Positions 1 to 12,878 of a stretch of 64,000 nucleotides of DNA are shown here, in pieces. The notes under the pieces are model-generated. The model ran no database searches and was not told the DNA's origin. It saw only the letters and a program-made list of their open reading frames with translations. Both the position numbers and the translations under genes were made by a program. Position 1 is the stretch's first letter. Each line of letters starts with the position of its first letter. Where the stretch lies: assembly GCA_963969395.1 (NCBI GenBank), contig OZ017803.1, positions 11,594,001 to 11,658,000 of the forward strand, given 5' to 3'. The DNA is from Pseudoscleropodium purum. Taxonomy: Eukaryota > Streptophyta > Bryopsida > Hypnales > Brachytheciaceae.

Positions 1-2500
1 TGGGAAAAAAACACACAAGAATATCACTTATGGATTGAAAGATTATAATGTTTGATCATGAGGGTGTTAAAAGTGCAAAAATGACTTGAAGCCTTTCAAT
101 CCTTTTTTCACTTGTCAAATCCAAAAAGTTCAGTCACCAAAAAATACAAGGTTAAAGGGCCTAACATGCATAATCCCAATCAATTTATGGCTTTTCAAAA
201 TCTACTCTACAATTTTTTCAAATGAATTTCTAATGTGAAATTTTCTTCAAGATCTAATGTATTTGAGGCTCATTTCCAAGAGCCCTCAACACTACGCAAA
301 GTCAAGATTGCAATGAACACCCTTGCACAAAATCTTGAATAGGAAAATCATAATCAATCATTTTCAAAATCAGATTTTTGATGCTAAAAATTGAGTTCAA
401 AAATATTTTTTCAAAAATATAAACTACTATGAATAGCAACAACGTCAGGTTTTATTTTTAACTTCAAAGTGTTATTGACACCAAAAATTTGGTGCCTCAG
501 ACATTGAGGGTTTAAATTACATCTTAAGTTCAGACAAAGAATGTAACTTAAGTTAACATAACTTAAACCCAAGCTGAGCCTGACAGTTGCCATCCCCATT
601 TTGTCCAAGCCCTCATCATTGAATCACCCAAATGGGGCACACAATTTGCTCTTGCCTGCAGGGAACTGAGCAGGGGATGTTTGCGATGTAAGTACCCCAA
701 TAAAGCAAGTTAGAGTAAGCTTAAGTTAACTTCAGTTACGTCTTCCTGAGTCCCTGTGGGTTCAGGGCTCCTCATCCATAAGATACAAGCTTAAGCTTGC
801 ATGTGCTTTATTCACCATCTATCATAGCAACGAGCTAACAATTCTTCTTCCCGTTTGTGAAAGGACGGATACATGGTGCAAGTCTATCCATTTGAAGCAA
901 AATGTACGGGACCTAGTCTAGGTCCATCCTACAAAAACGACGGGAAAATGTACACTAAATTATCCGGCCCCATGACAAGAGGTGGCTGTTGATTGCATGA
1001 ACTGAAGTAAGTTATAGCTTAGTGTGATAGATAACTTGCCAATTCCCAAGACAAAATTCAAAATCTCCATCCTTGCCAAAGGGCCACATGACCTGCCATT
1101 GCATAAAAATGAATCTTCCTCATCCTAAATCCTAAAAGGAAATTATGACTGAGCCTAGGACCATGGAGTCAAAACTTGAAAGTTCCTCACTATGAATCCT
1201 CTATTTCTTCGCTACTTAGGAGTGAAGTTTGTTGGTTTTATTTCATAGAGACAAAAGCACATGTATAAAAATTGTCATAGAAATTTCATATTTTTTTGTG
1301 AAAATTTCAAATTAACATGAATTTTGGAAGAAAAAAAGAAGAAAATTCATATAAAATACAAATGATGTTCAAAAAGTCTGAAAAAAGTTTAGAATAGAAG
1401 TAAACTAATTATAGGGTCAAATTCATGTTGTGGTACAAAGAAAATTTATGTACCACTCAATCCATATTAAAAAACATGGATACTAATCTTCAACTTCAAG
1501 CTTCACTAAAAATGCTATATTTAGGAACTTTTCAAAATTTTCAAGTAGGGTCTAAACCGCACTTCAAAATCTTCATTTTGTTCATTTGGCTTCAAATTAA
1601 AATAATCCATTTAGAATGTCAAAATCAAATTTTTAAAGAGAAAACATTCAAAGTATTGAAATACATTAAATAGTGCACCATTTAAAAATAAAATAAACTA
1701 CTCCATATACATATGATAAAAAAAAATGAAAATGTTTTGAACTTAACTTAAATGATGTGGCTATGGCATCAATGAAGTTGCACACCAAAAACATATAAAA
1801 ATCATTCATTCTTCAATATGCACAAAGTATGGTTTGACCATCCAAAGGACAAAAAACGTCCCTTGTATCCTTCAAGGATTAACCTTTTACCTTACAAACA
1901 TAAGTGAGTCACTATAGAAATCAACTTTTTTGGTACTAACTATATGAATCATTTGCAAAGAGAAACTCAACAACATTCATTGGAGATCAATTTGTTGTGT
2001 AAGACCTTTTCTTTTCACAAGGTGTTTGTGGTATCTCTAATCTGCTCTAGGGTTAAGGTAACTACCCCCTTTCTGATCATCCTCCCATTATGGAGGCATA
2101 AACTATTGCAATTCCACTCATAGGGAGATGAATAGTGATCAATTAAGACACATCATTTGATGCAATTGTGATTGACTACAAGTCTCTCATTATTGCAACG
2201 AGACCTTATTGATTTTGTTTGTAGCTTGTGGTTGGAATTAGGAAATTCTATACAAGTATAGGTTAGCTACATATCTTTAGCTAAAAATATAGGATGTATA
2301 TATTTATAGAGATTTTTTATTGGAGAATTTTGGAATCCTTCCAAACTCTATTTCTGCATAGGGGAAAATTTCCATAGTCAAGATATGAGTAGTTCTTTAA
2401 GTGGTTGGAAATGGGCCATAAACGTCTACATGACATGCCCCCCAATGACCAAGATAGTCACCCCAACTTGCTTTGTTTGTAAAACCAACAGATGCATTCT
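1..2500. other. AT-rich intergenic DNA, no gene seen
   Basis: The stretch is strongly AT-rich with long A and T runs. The open frames in it (for example around 411-608 and 1425-1673) are short, low in complexity and have no recognisable domain, splice context or codon bias. I see no RNA gene and no clear transposon ends. It is probably old decayed repeat DNA. Confidence 0.6.
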
Positions 2501-3886
2501 TTGATTCTACAGCAAACGAGGAAGACATCCATTGGCTACTTCAATTTCGGCCACAGTGGCCCTTCAGGGAATTAAGTTCGTCCTCCATCTTCTTTTCAAG
2601 GCAACAATGACCGAATGTAACTTATGGTACAGGGGGCAGTCGGAGCACATACCAAGTGGATTAAAGAAATGAAAGTTATCGCAAGCAGGTTCAGCTGACT
2701 TAGTTGCACGTCCATGTTGGAGAAGAGCCAGGGGGAGTCTTTCCTGTAAGTGAAGTGAAGTGAAGTGAGTTCCTTAACTTAGTGGTCGAGTCCACGGACA
2801 GGCGGTCTTGCCTGAGGATTCCTGATGGGCCCCCCCCACAAGCTTATGACCGTAGGTAGCACGAGGTAACAAGTTGGAACGTTTCAGACGCCACTTCGGT
2901 TGGGGAAGAAGAAGAAGGAGAAGATGATGGTGCAGCCAGCTCTCACTGAGCATAGCTTTGCTTATTAGTTCCAACTTGGCCAAATAATCGAACCAGTTCC
3001 GTCGTCAGGGACTTAATTGGTGATTGCTGACTTCCCCCAAAGCGGCACCTGGGGGGGCGGTCGCGAACGGAATCCAGGGAGAAAGTGCATCCATCGTGCT
3101 GTGCTTGCAGGCAGGCAGGCAGGCAGGCAGGGAGGGCTTGTCTTGTGCGGGCTCAGATTCGCTTCGGTTCGCTTAGCGATACAGTACTACTGAAACTCAC
3201 CACTGTGGGGAGACGAGTGAGTAGTGGGGATTCGGAAGTGGAACAGGGGGATGGGGGCAGCACTGTAGCGGAGTGCTTCATAGATTTGGGGACGACTTTG
3301 ATGGTTGCATGGGTGGCGGGGGCCAAAGTCTTCAGTGGGAAGGGGAGAGCGGTGGCAGCTGAGTGGTGGCAGCAGCATCGTGGAATAAGAAGAAAGAGAA
3401 GAAGCTGCTGCTGCTGCGGCTACAGAGGTCGGTGGGTGCAGCCACAAATCTATCAAGGACTCCAATTTTTTTGTAAGCACATTCGCAAGGGTGGGGATCG
3501 GCAACGACCAGAATCGGTTCAGAGAGTTTGAGCTGGGTGATGCCCTGTTTGTCGGGGGTGATTCTTCCTAGTCCGTCCATGCAAACCCATGCTTCTTTGA
3601 AAAGAATTGGGCGATGAAGAAGTTGTGAAAGGACGAGTACATGCTGTGGTGAAATTCTGGAGTGCGAGGGGTAGAGGACGTGTGTCGCTTGTTGCGGTAA
3701 TGAATTTGGAAAGCATCCATTGAGAATCGCGCCTCTACGTGTCAAGTTTTAAAAGTTTGCGGAGTTTCTGAGATCCGCTCTCGAGGTTGGGATTCAGCTT
3801 GCAGTCGGTGGTGTGAAAGGGAAGGGAAGGGGAGATTAGAATTATGGTAGCGATTTGGAGATTCCGGACTGTGTAGTAGGGATGCG
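2500..3886 (+). promoter_or_regulatory. GC-richer 5' flank / probable 5' leader of the CRCK kinase gene
   Basis: Base composition rises sharply about 1.3 kb before the kinase start. The region contains an open frame at 3085-3531, but its N-terminus comes from a GCAG microsatellite and the rest is Arg/Gly/Ser-rich low complexity, so I treat it as leader or promoter DNA. A poly-purine GAAGAAG block lies near 2900-2930. Transcription start and any leader intron cannot be fixed from sequence alone. Confidence 0.4.
3107..3131. repeat. (GCAG)n microsatellite
   Basis: About six tandem GCAG tetramers lie in the upstream region of the kinase gene. They are visible directly in the sequence and account for a Gln-Ala-Gly-Arg run in the overlapping spurious ORF. 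Confidence 0.9.
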
Positions 3887-3938
3887 ATGCAAGCACCGCG
3901 GAGCGAGAAGCAGGGGCTACGTAACAGCCTCAACATGA
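3882..3938 (+). promoter_or_regulatory. 18-codon upstream ORF overlapping the kinase start
   Basis: An ATG five bases before the kinase ATG opens a different frame. It terminates at a TGA embedded in the ATGATG that encodes kinase Met17 and Met18. This geometry could tune initiation or permit termination-reinitiation at Met18. The arrangement is seen directly; the regulatory role is inferred. Confidence 0.4.
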
Positions 3939-5341
3939 TGTGCACATGTGTTGCACCGCGCACAACCGACGAAGACGACAACGACGGGTTGCTCAAACGC
4001 AATAAAGTTTACGTGCAGGATGTGTGCGCGGCCAGCACGGAACGCTCGGGGTCGATTCACAGCAGCTTGCGCGGATTCCAGTCGTATTCCAGCCAGGATA
4101 TGGAGCCGAAGCCGGCGGGAGCTGAGACGTTCACCATGCAGGAACTCGCTCGTGCGACTGCGAATTTCTCTCCGTCGAACAAGATCGGGCAAGGCGGGTT
4201 TGGCATGGTGTACAAGGGGCGCCTCCGTGATGGCCGCATGGTGGCCATCAAGCGGGGGAAGAAGGACGCGTTCGAACAGCGGTTGTCGGTGGAGTTTCAC
4301 ACTGAGGTCGAGATGTTGTCTCAGGTTAGGGTTTCGCGACACCTTCTCTGTTTCTCCATTGCGTGCTTACCTCCGAACTATTGGTGACAGTGGTTGGTTG
4401 TTGCATCTCTAGGTGGATCATTTGAATCTCGTCAAACTGCTTGGTTACACGGAAGAAGGCAGTGAGCGGATTCTTGTCGTCGAGTACGTCGCCAATGGCA
4501 ACCTTGGAGAGCACTTGGAAGGCCACTATGGGAAGATTCTCGACATGAGCACGCGACTCGACATCGCTATTGATGTTGCGCATGCTTTGACGTACCTTCA
4601 TTTGTACGCGGACAGACCGATCATCCACCGTGACATCAAGTCGTCTAACATTTTGCTCACGGAGACTTATCGTGCGAAGGTGGCCGACTTCGGATTCTCG
4701 CGTGTCGGGCCGTCGACAGACGTCGGGGCGACGCATGTCTCAACGCAAGTGAAAGGCACCGCAGGTGTGTGATTAGGACTTGGAATTCAGCAATATTCTA
4801 TTCTTTGATTTTTGTTGCTTGTCGAAACATTAAACCCTAATTTGAAGAAATTTCAGGTTATTTGGATCCCGAGTACTTGAACACGTTTCAGCTGAACACG
4901 AAGAGCGACGTGTACTCGTTTGGCATTTTACTCGTGGAGATTTTCACGGGGCGCCGGCCGATCATGCTGCAGAAGCCGAGTGATGAGCGCGTGACCGTGC
5001 GGTGGGCGTTCCGGAAGTTTGTGGAGTCAAAAGTGCCAGACATTCTAGATCCTAAGATCGAGAGGACGCCGCCCGCGTTGAGCGTCATCGATCGAGTCGC
5101 CGAGCTCGCGTTTGCATGCTCCGCGCCTACGAAGGGCGACCGGCCGAGCATGAAGAAGGCCGCGGAGGTGCTGTGGAACATTCGGAAGGATTTTCTCGTG
5201 GAGCATCAGAAGGAAGTGAAGCTGCGCGCGGAGAAGTCCGAAAGCATGCGCGTCGAGAGTGCGCGCTCAGTCGACGACTTCTCGAAGGCCTCGTCGGTGC
5301 ACCAAACCTCCCATCGTCGACGGCCCTGGTCGATCATGTGA
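3887..5341 (+). CDS. Receptor-like cytoplasmic kinase, CRCK (calmodulin-binding) type
   Basis: Three exons, 3887-4324, 4413-4764 and 4857-5341, joined through GT-AG introns give 424 aa. There is no signal peptide or membrane span, so the protein should be cytosolic or membrane-associated. Residues 1-80 are a Ser-rich leader with a Cys-containing NMMCTC motif. The kinase domain follows: GQGGFG loop at 101-106, Lys122 in VAIK, HRD at 218-220 with DIKSSN, DFG at 238-240, and GTAGYLDPEY around 261-270. All catalytic residues are present, and it is an RD kinase. The C-terminal lobe, with TGRRPI, a tryptophan-alanine pair and RPSMKKAAEVLWNIRKDF, matches plant CRCK2/CRCK3-like kinases better than other RLCKs. 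That family binds calcium/calmodulin and acts in stress and immune signalling. ATG 3887 opens the frame; Met17/Met18 (3935, 3938) are alternative starts. The tail after the kinase is basic and Ser-rich. Confidence 0.85.
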
Positions 5342-7652
5342 ACAAACCACCATCGCCTCTCTTTTCTTTGTACAGCTTGGGTGGTAGACTCCGAGTATAG
5401 CAAATTCTCCCGACGTGTTGCGAATTCGTGCATGTATAATTACTAGGATATTTACGTGGTGACGAGTGCTGCTCCATTCTCGCGACTTGTTCGATTGTTC
5501 CGAGGTTAGATTTAGGTTACTTTCTTCCACCGCCAGTTTTATGGCGTTGTTTCAGTAACAGGTGCTGTTTCCCGGTCATTTTTTGTGGTGTTGTGGATGC
5601 GAGAATAGTGTGGCGACATTGCCAGTCAGAACTCAGAAGCTGATCTCATGATCGGTATTGTCAGTAGGAGTGTGGAGAATGAACTCTTCTCGCAGAGTAG
5701 TGCACTGTCATGATCTCCTTCAGCGTCGCTTTTGGATGTCAACACATTTACAGACAGAATCTGCAGGCGTAAGTTATCCGAAACGGAGCTGCAATTGAGG
5801 ATGTGAATATTAGAAGTCGCCAGAGGTGGTCCCGGGTCAGAAAAGTTCAAACTTCCTGCTGGAAGGAACCATACAATCACCAAAAGCACAGATGTGACCG
5901 TACAATCTAGAGAGCTGTACCATCTAGAGGGTACTGTAATGGACTTGTAAGAGTCAGGTTCCAACGACCACCCAAATCATGACACTTCTGCAAACACACT
6001 ATTAGTACTGTGCAGATATTTGAGCTCTGGCTGGCATTCAGTACTACACTAAGGTACATGTGGCTTTAATTGAAGAAATGAAATGGAGCCTTCGTATGAG
6101 AGTCATGAGACGATTTGTGCTCAAGAATTTCAGGACGAACGAATCGTGGATTCATAGGGATGCTGAAGTGGAATTCTGGCCGTTGTTGGTCCTCTCGGTG
6201 TCACTTGCTGGAAACGGCCAATTCAATGCCTTGACTTCTTCCCAAACAACTCATCTCGTTTATAGCACCGCGTGATGTGGTGATGATTAGACAGCAGAAA
6301 TTTTAATGCCGTTTAAAGTGATGGATCTGGACCGGCGGAGTGGCATTCATGAACGTGACTTTACATTGAGGATGCAGTTCGTACATCACTAATTTCGAAC
6401 TCATCCACTATTCAACTTTTATAACTGGGTTCATCTACATGGATGGATGAAGAATTTGAATTGGGGGAGTCTTGGAATGTACATTGGCAACCCGCGCCGA
6501 GCGTGTGATGGTTGCTGGTTTTTCTAAGAGAGACCTCGTCGTACGGGCTCCCGGTATCCCTGCGAGCAAGTGCCCAGTTTGCTTCTGGTGCTTGAATGTT
6601 GTCTCGTGTGAAATGGTGAAGGTTCGTGCAGTGTACCGATGGTTGAGTTTATTGCCGGGCCACGGTACAGCTCAGTTTACCGTTTGTGGGTCCGGATCCC
6701 GAGGTTTCAGCGATTGGGCGGATTGCGGAGGAATGGCCGCTACGTTGTGTTGAGATTCAGCTCTTCGTCCATGTCTGGTTTCGATTGTTGGTACCAGTAA
6801 GCGATGGGATGAAATCATGGCGGAGTTACTCAAGTGACGTTGCCGACGTCAGAGTTTGATTGTGTGCCGTTCTTAGGCCTCGGGAGTCCTCGAACCTTGA
6901 ACGAACGATCTGGTGCGTAGAAGGCGTGTCTGTGGAATGATGAGGCTCATGCGAATCCACTGCAATTTGTAGGTTGAGTTGAGACTCTCCTCGTGTCCTT
7001 ATCGCGGTGTTGTATTACCCTGTGAAGACGTTGTCCAGGTGACAGACGTTGAAATTGATGTAGACGGAGGAAATTTGGAATGGATCTTATACCTCGTCAT
7101 TTTTTCCATTTTTTCTGTGACAACGAGACCACCGCTGGATTTCTATCTTTACTTGGTTAGTGAAGTGGTGGAAAGGCGAGGATATTTCGAACTTGTAGCA
7201 GCGGAAATCACTTGCGATCTTCATTCTATGTACAGAGTCGAAGAATTCGATCGGGTGAAGTGTCCTGTCTGCTACTAGTGTGTGTACTCCAACAGGGTTT
7301 AGTGGATATGGAGGACATGGAATTTTGCTCCGGCGATTGCTGCAACGTGGGTTGATGGACCGACGTGGACGATGCCTTCGTAATATACTGCTGCGAGTAT
7401 CTTGAAGATCGTGCATCATGCACAGGCAGGCTTTGCTTGTATCTTTGTCACTCTCCCCTGCCTCCACTGCTGCCAAGAACGATAAGCATTGGGCTTTTCT
7501 GGTGCGTTCTTATAGCCCGATATGCAATCCATTGTTTATGCAGGCGTGGAATTTTCAAGTATCGGAAGGTCGTATCATCCCTGCATACTGATTCTGGTTA
7601 CTTACCAATTTTGGAGCTGATATTACCGTGCTAATTAGCAATGATATTTGTA
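5342..7652. other. Intergenic: kinase 3' region and 5' flank of the next gene
   Basis: About 2.3 kb with composition between genic and AT-rich. The open frames here (near 6060, 6472, 6979 and 7365) are short, mostly lack good starts and carry no domain. The later part is probably the leader or an untranslated exon and intron of the gene beginning at 7653. I see no repeat or RNA gene. Confidence 0.4.
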
Positions 7653-10600
7653 ATGCAGGATGAGATTGATGCTCCACAATGGGCAGACTTGAAGGCCGAA
7701 GAAGCGTTAGCGAAAGCGGGAACAATAGGGTAAAGCTCTTTGTGCCCTGAACGCAATTTTGTTTTTGTCGTAGCACTTGCATATCTTTAGAATATGAACC
7801 CATGTACAGAATGGACGGGTTCTATTCTCACCCCTTGGTAGTTAGCATCAGGACGGAGTGAAATAGGATGTGGAAGGAAACTATCTGTTTCTTTAGAAGT
7901 ATTCGATTGTTCTGTTTTCTATTGTCGTAAGGATTTCACGGCAATATCTGGATTACTACTAGTCCATCGATTTTACTTCACTCTATGATTAGGGTAGCAG
8001 AAATGATTTAGTCCCTACCAGAGAAGCTTTGCGTACAGAGATAGTTTCCTTATCCTAGAAGATGTCACTGGATAACGAGTAAAGTTCTCCTTTTCATTGT
8101 TCAACTTACCAATATCTTGTTCATGTGTGTCTGCAGAGACGACCCGTGGTTCTACCGCAGCCATTCGTAAGTTAACTCTTGTCTCTTTGTTTCTGAGTAT
8201 GTCTTGCATCATAATTCCCATTCTGTTTCTATACGTGCTCTGTGTATTTAAATGTGTAACCTATCTGCAGACACCACGAAGTACCCCTTACAGAGATCGC
8301 CGGTGGTCATGCTGCTGATGTGAAAGACTCGAATTCAAGCGTCAGAACTCCAAATCTCGAGAGAAAGAAGAACCGGGGCTCCTCGAAGGTGAAGCTTGCT
8401 TTTGATGGCGCCACAGCTGTGGCGAAGCCGAAAGATACCGCTAAAGAAGACGAGAGTCCCAGAGCAGGTTACAATGATGCGTTTGGAGCTGATTTCCCAC
8501 GTATTGCTTCCCCTGTCCACTGTAAATCACCTGAGAATTTTCTATCCACCCGGAGGTTCCTATCTTCTAATGACCATGTAGTTGGAAATGACGGGCCTGG
8601 GGTCCTCGGGAGCTTCAATGTCAGAGTGAACATGTTTGAGAGTCAATTTGCTCATGATCAAATGAGTACTGCAGCTGATATGCCTGCGTCGTGTACGTCA
8701 CCATCAGCGGGTCAGTCAGCTGAAGATGAGAATAAGCCATCCCAAATCAGTTTACCTTGGCAGGATGCATTTCTTTCCAAACTGAAGGATACGAGCAGGC
8801 TTCGTAAAAGTCTGGGGTCAGCACTTCGAGTGAAAATTGACGACTCAGTAGACGATCCTAACGAAAAAACACAAGGAGTAGGTAATAAACGTTTGTATTG
8901 TTCATTGTGACGGCAGAGGGCTAGTGGCTGCACTTTACCGAAGTGTTTTCTCAAACTCTGTTTAGCAGTAGAGCGAGGTATGTATGCTTGAATTATCATT
9001 GATTTACGTTATCCTATTGTGCAGCGACACGTCCAAAATCTAGACTTCGTCAAAGTGTGCAACTGGAGGCTGCCGTGTTACCAGTGCTCAGTGCCTGTGA
9101 AAGAGACACGAGGAAAGAGACAGCTTCCCTCAGGAATGAGGACGGGATTTCAATCCCCAATTGCCAATCTGGTAGGGCTTCTTCAGGTGATGCCAATACC
9201 GGAACCGGCCTGGCAAATAAGTTAGGCGTCAATTCTTCCGTGCAGGCATTTGATGACATACGCAAAATGAGAAAGAGCTGGGGTTCTGCATTACGGGTGA
9301 AACTCAGTGAATACTCTCCGGTCGAAGACTTGAGTTCTAAGCATGACACTCATCCAGTTTCTGATGAGAAAGGAAATTACAGTTCATTTAAGCCTATTGG
9401 AACTGTTTTTGATTTACCATCAATGTTATTTGCAAAGACTGGATCGGAGGAGAAGAAGTTACCTGGTGTTGCCCTGTTGGAGGTAGTTCGGACCTTTGAC
9501 CTCAGAGCACCTAGTATTGCCGACAGAAGCGAAGCATTGAACTCGGTTCAGGAGCTGCAAGTATGTTCGCCCAGAATTGTCGAAGCACCGAGTTCTACAA
9601 AGAAATTATACAGGCGGTCAGTGTCCTTTGATCACACCCCTGGTAGGGGGACGGACAGTAAGGCTTCCACGTCCAATCGAAGTAATCTCGTTCAGCAAAA
9701 AAAAGGATCAAGAGCATCTTCAGTGTCTCGTCTGAACGGCGGGGCCGAGAAATTCGATAAAGTTAGTCGCCTCTCCAAAGGAGGGAAAGAGAACACTAGT
9801 CTACATTCCTTAGCTAAGACAACGAAGCTCAATCCAGGTACTAATTCGATCCCTCCCATACTTTGTTATGAATTCCTCGAATTTGTTGTGAACGAACCCA
9901 CTTGTACGATGTCCTGGCCGTGAACTGCTAGTATTACCCACTTGTGCATAGATTGTCTTCAGCGAACTGCATCCGGAACACAGATGTTTTCAGCTTTGAT
10001 TTTCAACAACTACTGTGTTGTAGCTTTGGCAGTCTCTGTTCCAGCAGTTTGCTTGAAATATTTTGACTGATTACAAAAGTAGTTTGAATTTTCCACCCTC
10101 TATCTCGCATGCTGATATTCTCGCTTGACAGAGCATTCAACAGGGTCCCCTAGAAAGAGTCGGCAGACCGTGACAAGGATGAGCATGCCGAGCTTGACAT
10201 TTGCGGCTCATGCACGAGCTGCCATGGGAGCAAACGGAGGAGCAATTCTGAAACCAAGTGGTAATAGCGTCGTAGAAACTAATCGAGCAGATTCTAGTAG
10301 AGCTGCTGCATCTGCTGCAACGAAAAGTGCAGGAGGTTTAGATAACAGATTTCGGAAAAAGACGGTCGCAACAGTTACGGTATGAATTCCTCGCGGAATG
10401 TACGACGAGTTCTTTGAAATTGGTTTGTAAACTACATTAGTTGGGGGATAAATTGGAGTTTAGCACTTACAGTACCATGGGTCGGATGTGATACTCAAAT
10501 CTGCTCTTTTTCTCTGTGACAGAATGCTCCCGCTAAAATGATTACCAGGCAGTCGATCTTGCGATCAAGCATGCCTGCATTCTCTGCGGTTGCTGCCGCC

Positions 10601-11194
10601 AAGCAGGTAAGCAAACCTGCATTTGAAACTGGGACTGCTGCTATCAAGCTGGGCGGCAAGAACGGCACTAAAATTGGCAACGGAGAAGCTGATTTAGCAG
10701 CCCTATTAGCGGAGGTGTGTCTCAGAAGGGCCTTTAATTATCCAAGCTCTGCATAATTCCTATGGTTTAATTCTCTTGTTTATTGCATCAGTAGTGGCGG
10801 ATTCTGTAAATATGGTTTCCAACCTTTTGTCGGCTGTGCAGCATAATCGCAAGTTTCGACCGAAGCCGACATATGAGCCCAGAATTCATTCTGTAAAAGA
10901 CATTAGAGAGGTAATTAATGGACTCCCTAGCTTACAACTATGGTTCCGGAATGCTCTGCTAAGAAGAGTTCGGGAAATAAGACGTTGTGGCCTTTGCTTA
11001 ATGAATATCTTGTTTAGCTTTGTAAGTGATTGGGCGTGTGGTCAAGAATCCCTTCCCGAATGACTTTGTTCTCCTGTATGCAGTGGGAAGCTAGAACCGG
11101 ACAGCTTTTCTACAACTTGCTACCAGCTGAGCGTGAGAGAGCGAATCAGGAAATTAGTGCCGCGAAGCAAATCCAAACTCTGAGGCCCCAATAG
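7653..11194 (+). CDS. Unrecognised 716-aa basic, Ser-rich plant protein
   Basis: Eight exons keep phase throughout: 7653-7729, 8137-8166, 8271-8881, 9025-9837, 10132-10379, 10523-10714, 10842-10910 and 11084-11194. The start is ATG 7653 (MQDEIDAPQWADL); that ATG overlaps an acceptor-like TGCAG, so an upstream coding exon is possible. Two short ordered blocks stand out: the N-terminus DAPQWADLKAEE followed by DDPWFYRSHS, and the C-terminus RPKPTYEPRIHSVKDIREWE with AERERANQEI. Between them lies about 550 residues of disordered, Lys/Ser-rich sequence containing a duplicated motif, RKSLGSALRVK near residue 214 and RKSWGSALRVK near residue 322. The basic, disordered build would suit a microtubule- or nucleic-acid-associated protein, but this is only inference. 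I do not recognise the family with confidence. Confidence 0.75.
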
Positions 11195-12353
11195 GTGCCC
11201 TTGTGTTACTTGCCTCCCATTAGGAGTTGCACAGTATTCTCCGGCCCTTGAAGCGGGTTCCAGTTGTGACTTGAAACATTACCGTATGAGTAAAGAGCCG
11301 AGAGCATGCAATGTATAGTATACACGGATGCTTAGCCTCCACGCGCGTTTATATTATTGTGCTTTCTTTTCATGGTAGGAAACAAGCTTGTACAGTACAG
11401 CACCACAGTTATGTAATTTATGTAGTGAACTGCTCAGCCAGCTCATGCACGAGAGAAATCTACATTCCATCGAGCTCTGCAGGCTCATCATGAATCTGTC
11501 AACTCATTATAAAATGTCTGAATGTCTCTACCGTTGACAAAGCGTTGCAAACTAATCAACAAACGAAACGAAACGAAAGTTCCCTTGAAGATCTGTTGAA
11601 GTGTTGTGTCTACATGAACTTTTTCGATCTCTTCCCTGCTTGCAGATGCGTTATGAGATTGTTTTCAGTGCACTTCCGAGTCACAAAGGCGGGGAAGGCG
11701 ACAGTGGACAGGAGCTCTGAAGTGGACGGTCACAGCGCGGATGTCCAGTTTCTACAACACAGTCCCCTCAAGTATCTGGAAAAAGCAGCTCAAAGACTTG
11801 CCAGTCGATAAGCCCGCCCTACTAAATCTGACCACTAAATCTAGTGCAAAAATTCTCTTCTACGAGAACAGCTCGGTCGTGATGCTAGAAGCGTGGTAAT
11901 CAGTTGACCGAGTAAAGGGTGTGGGACTTAGTCAGGTGGTTGATGGGACAAAATAATCAAGGATTCCATTCCAATAACCTCATGCACTCCACTGCCTGAC
12001 ACATTAGATTACAACCGTTGAGGTAGATGCTCTTTCGCGTTGACCGGCCTTCCTGCTTGTAGGAGTGGTGAGATCATTTGACCAAGAAATGGCTTGATCG
12101 ACTTACTTGGTGATTGAATCGTCCGTGGGTTCCATTTTGCTGATCCATCTATTTCATATAGTGTCCGCAACCATTGGACTAGAGTACGCTACGTACAAAC
12201 CTTCTTTTGGGGTATATAAATGGCGAATGTATTCCCACCACAAAATAATTACAGACCAGGCTGATAAGCACACGTAGACCGACGTCCAATCCCTGAGTGC
12301 GTGCAGAGTCGCAATCTACAATAGGAGACTGCCCAATTGCGGAGAAGTGGCCC
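11195..12353. other. Intergenic between convergent genes
   Basis: This holds the 3' ends of the 7653-11194 gene (+) and the 12354-12878 gene (-). Frames at 11311-11493 and 11545-11811 are short and featureless. A TATA-like GGGGTATATAAATGG string at about 12209 has no gene clearly placed to use it. Confidence 0.5.
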
Positions 12354-12878
12354 TTACGCAGTGGACTCACTCCGCGATGGCTTGGTGGAGGTGACGAAGG
12401 TGCTATTGGTCGCAGGCTCCCAGTCGTTCGTGGCAGGGTTGCAGCGCGGGTGCGCCGGGTGGGCGTGGGAGTGCGCTGCATCCGCGTTGGCATCCGAGAG
12501 ATGGAAGCCTTCCGGTGCTTTGTCCACCTTGATGAATCCCGTGCCCGTGGTGTGATGCGCCTTGTCGATGGCCGCCATATACTGATAGTACTCGCTCTCG
12601 GTGAAATCTTCGCTCACGTCGCCCGAGCCCCGCGTCTCCAGCGGCACGCTCGTGGCCAGCAGCTGCAAGTACTTAGTCCGCTCCGGGGGGTCCGAGGCCG
12701 CCCCGGCGATGCCAATGGCGTCGGAGAGAACATCCGCAGCGTCGCTTCGGGCGGGTTTCAGCTGTCGCCGAGGGGCGTTGGCGTCCAAGTACGCACGCAC
12801 TTGCTGTGCATGCTGCAGTTGCTCTTCCTGCGTGCCGGACTGCTCCTCGCTGCGGTTTGGCTTGTTGACCCCCAGCAT
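12354..12878 (-). CDS. Small conserved plant protein, tentatively MEE9-like
   Basis: Single exon as drawn, 174 aa, beginning MLGVNKPNRSEEQ. Residues 20-45 are Gln-rich followed by a basic AYLDANAPRR block. The centre holds DFTESEYYQYMAAIDKAHH and then TTGTGFIKVDK, and the end carries NPATNDWEPA and KPSRSES. From memory the HHTTGTGFI and NPATNDW blocks resemble the small plant family annotated maternal effect embryo arrest 9; biochemical function is unknown. There is no signal peptide or membrane segment, and the protein looks acidic and disordered. Directly upstream of the ATG, on the minus strand, is a pyrimidine-rich tract ending TTCGCAG, so an upstream (possibly untranslated) exon is likely. 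It is head-to-head with the DNAAF5 gene. The coding call is firmer than the family name. Confidence 0.65.
   Translation of the reverse strand: MLGVNKPNRSEEQSGTQEEQLQHAQQVRAYLDANAPRRQLKPARSDAADVLSDAIGIAGAASDPPERTKYLQLLATSVPLETRGSGDVSEDFTESEYYQYMAAIDKAHHTTGTGFIKVDKAPEGFHLSDANADAAHSHAHPAHPRCNPATNDWEPATNSTFVTSTKPSRSESTA

Noticed and set aside
3085..3531. 148-codon open frame upstream of the kinase
   Set aside because: It begins in a GCAG microsatellite, is Arg/Gly/Ser low complexity, and has an equally open antisense frame; no domain.
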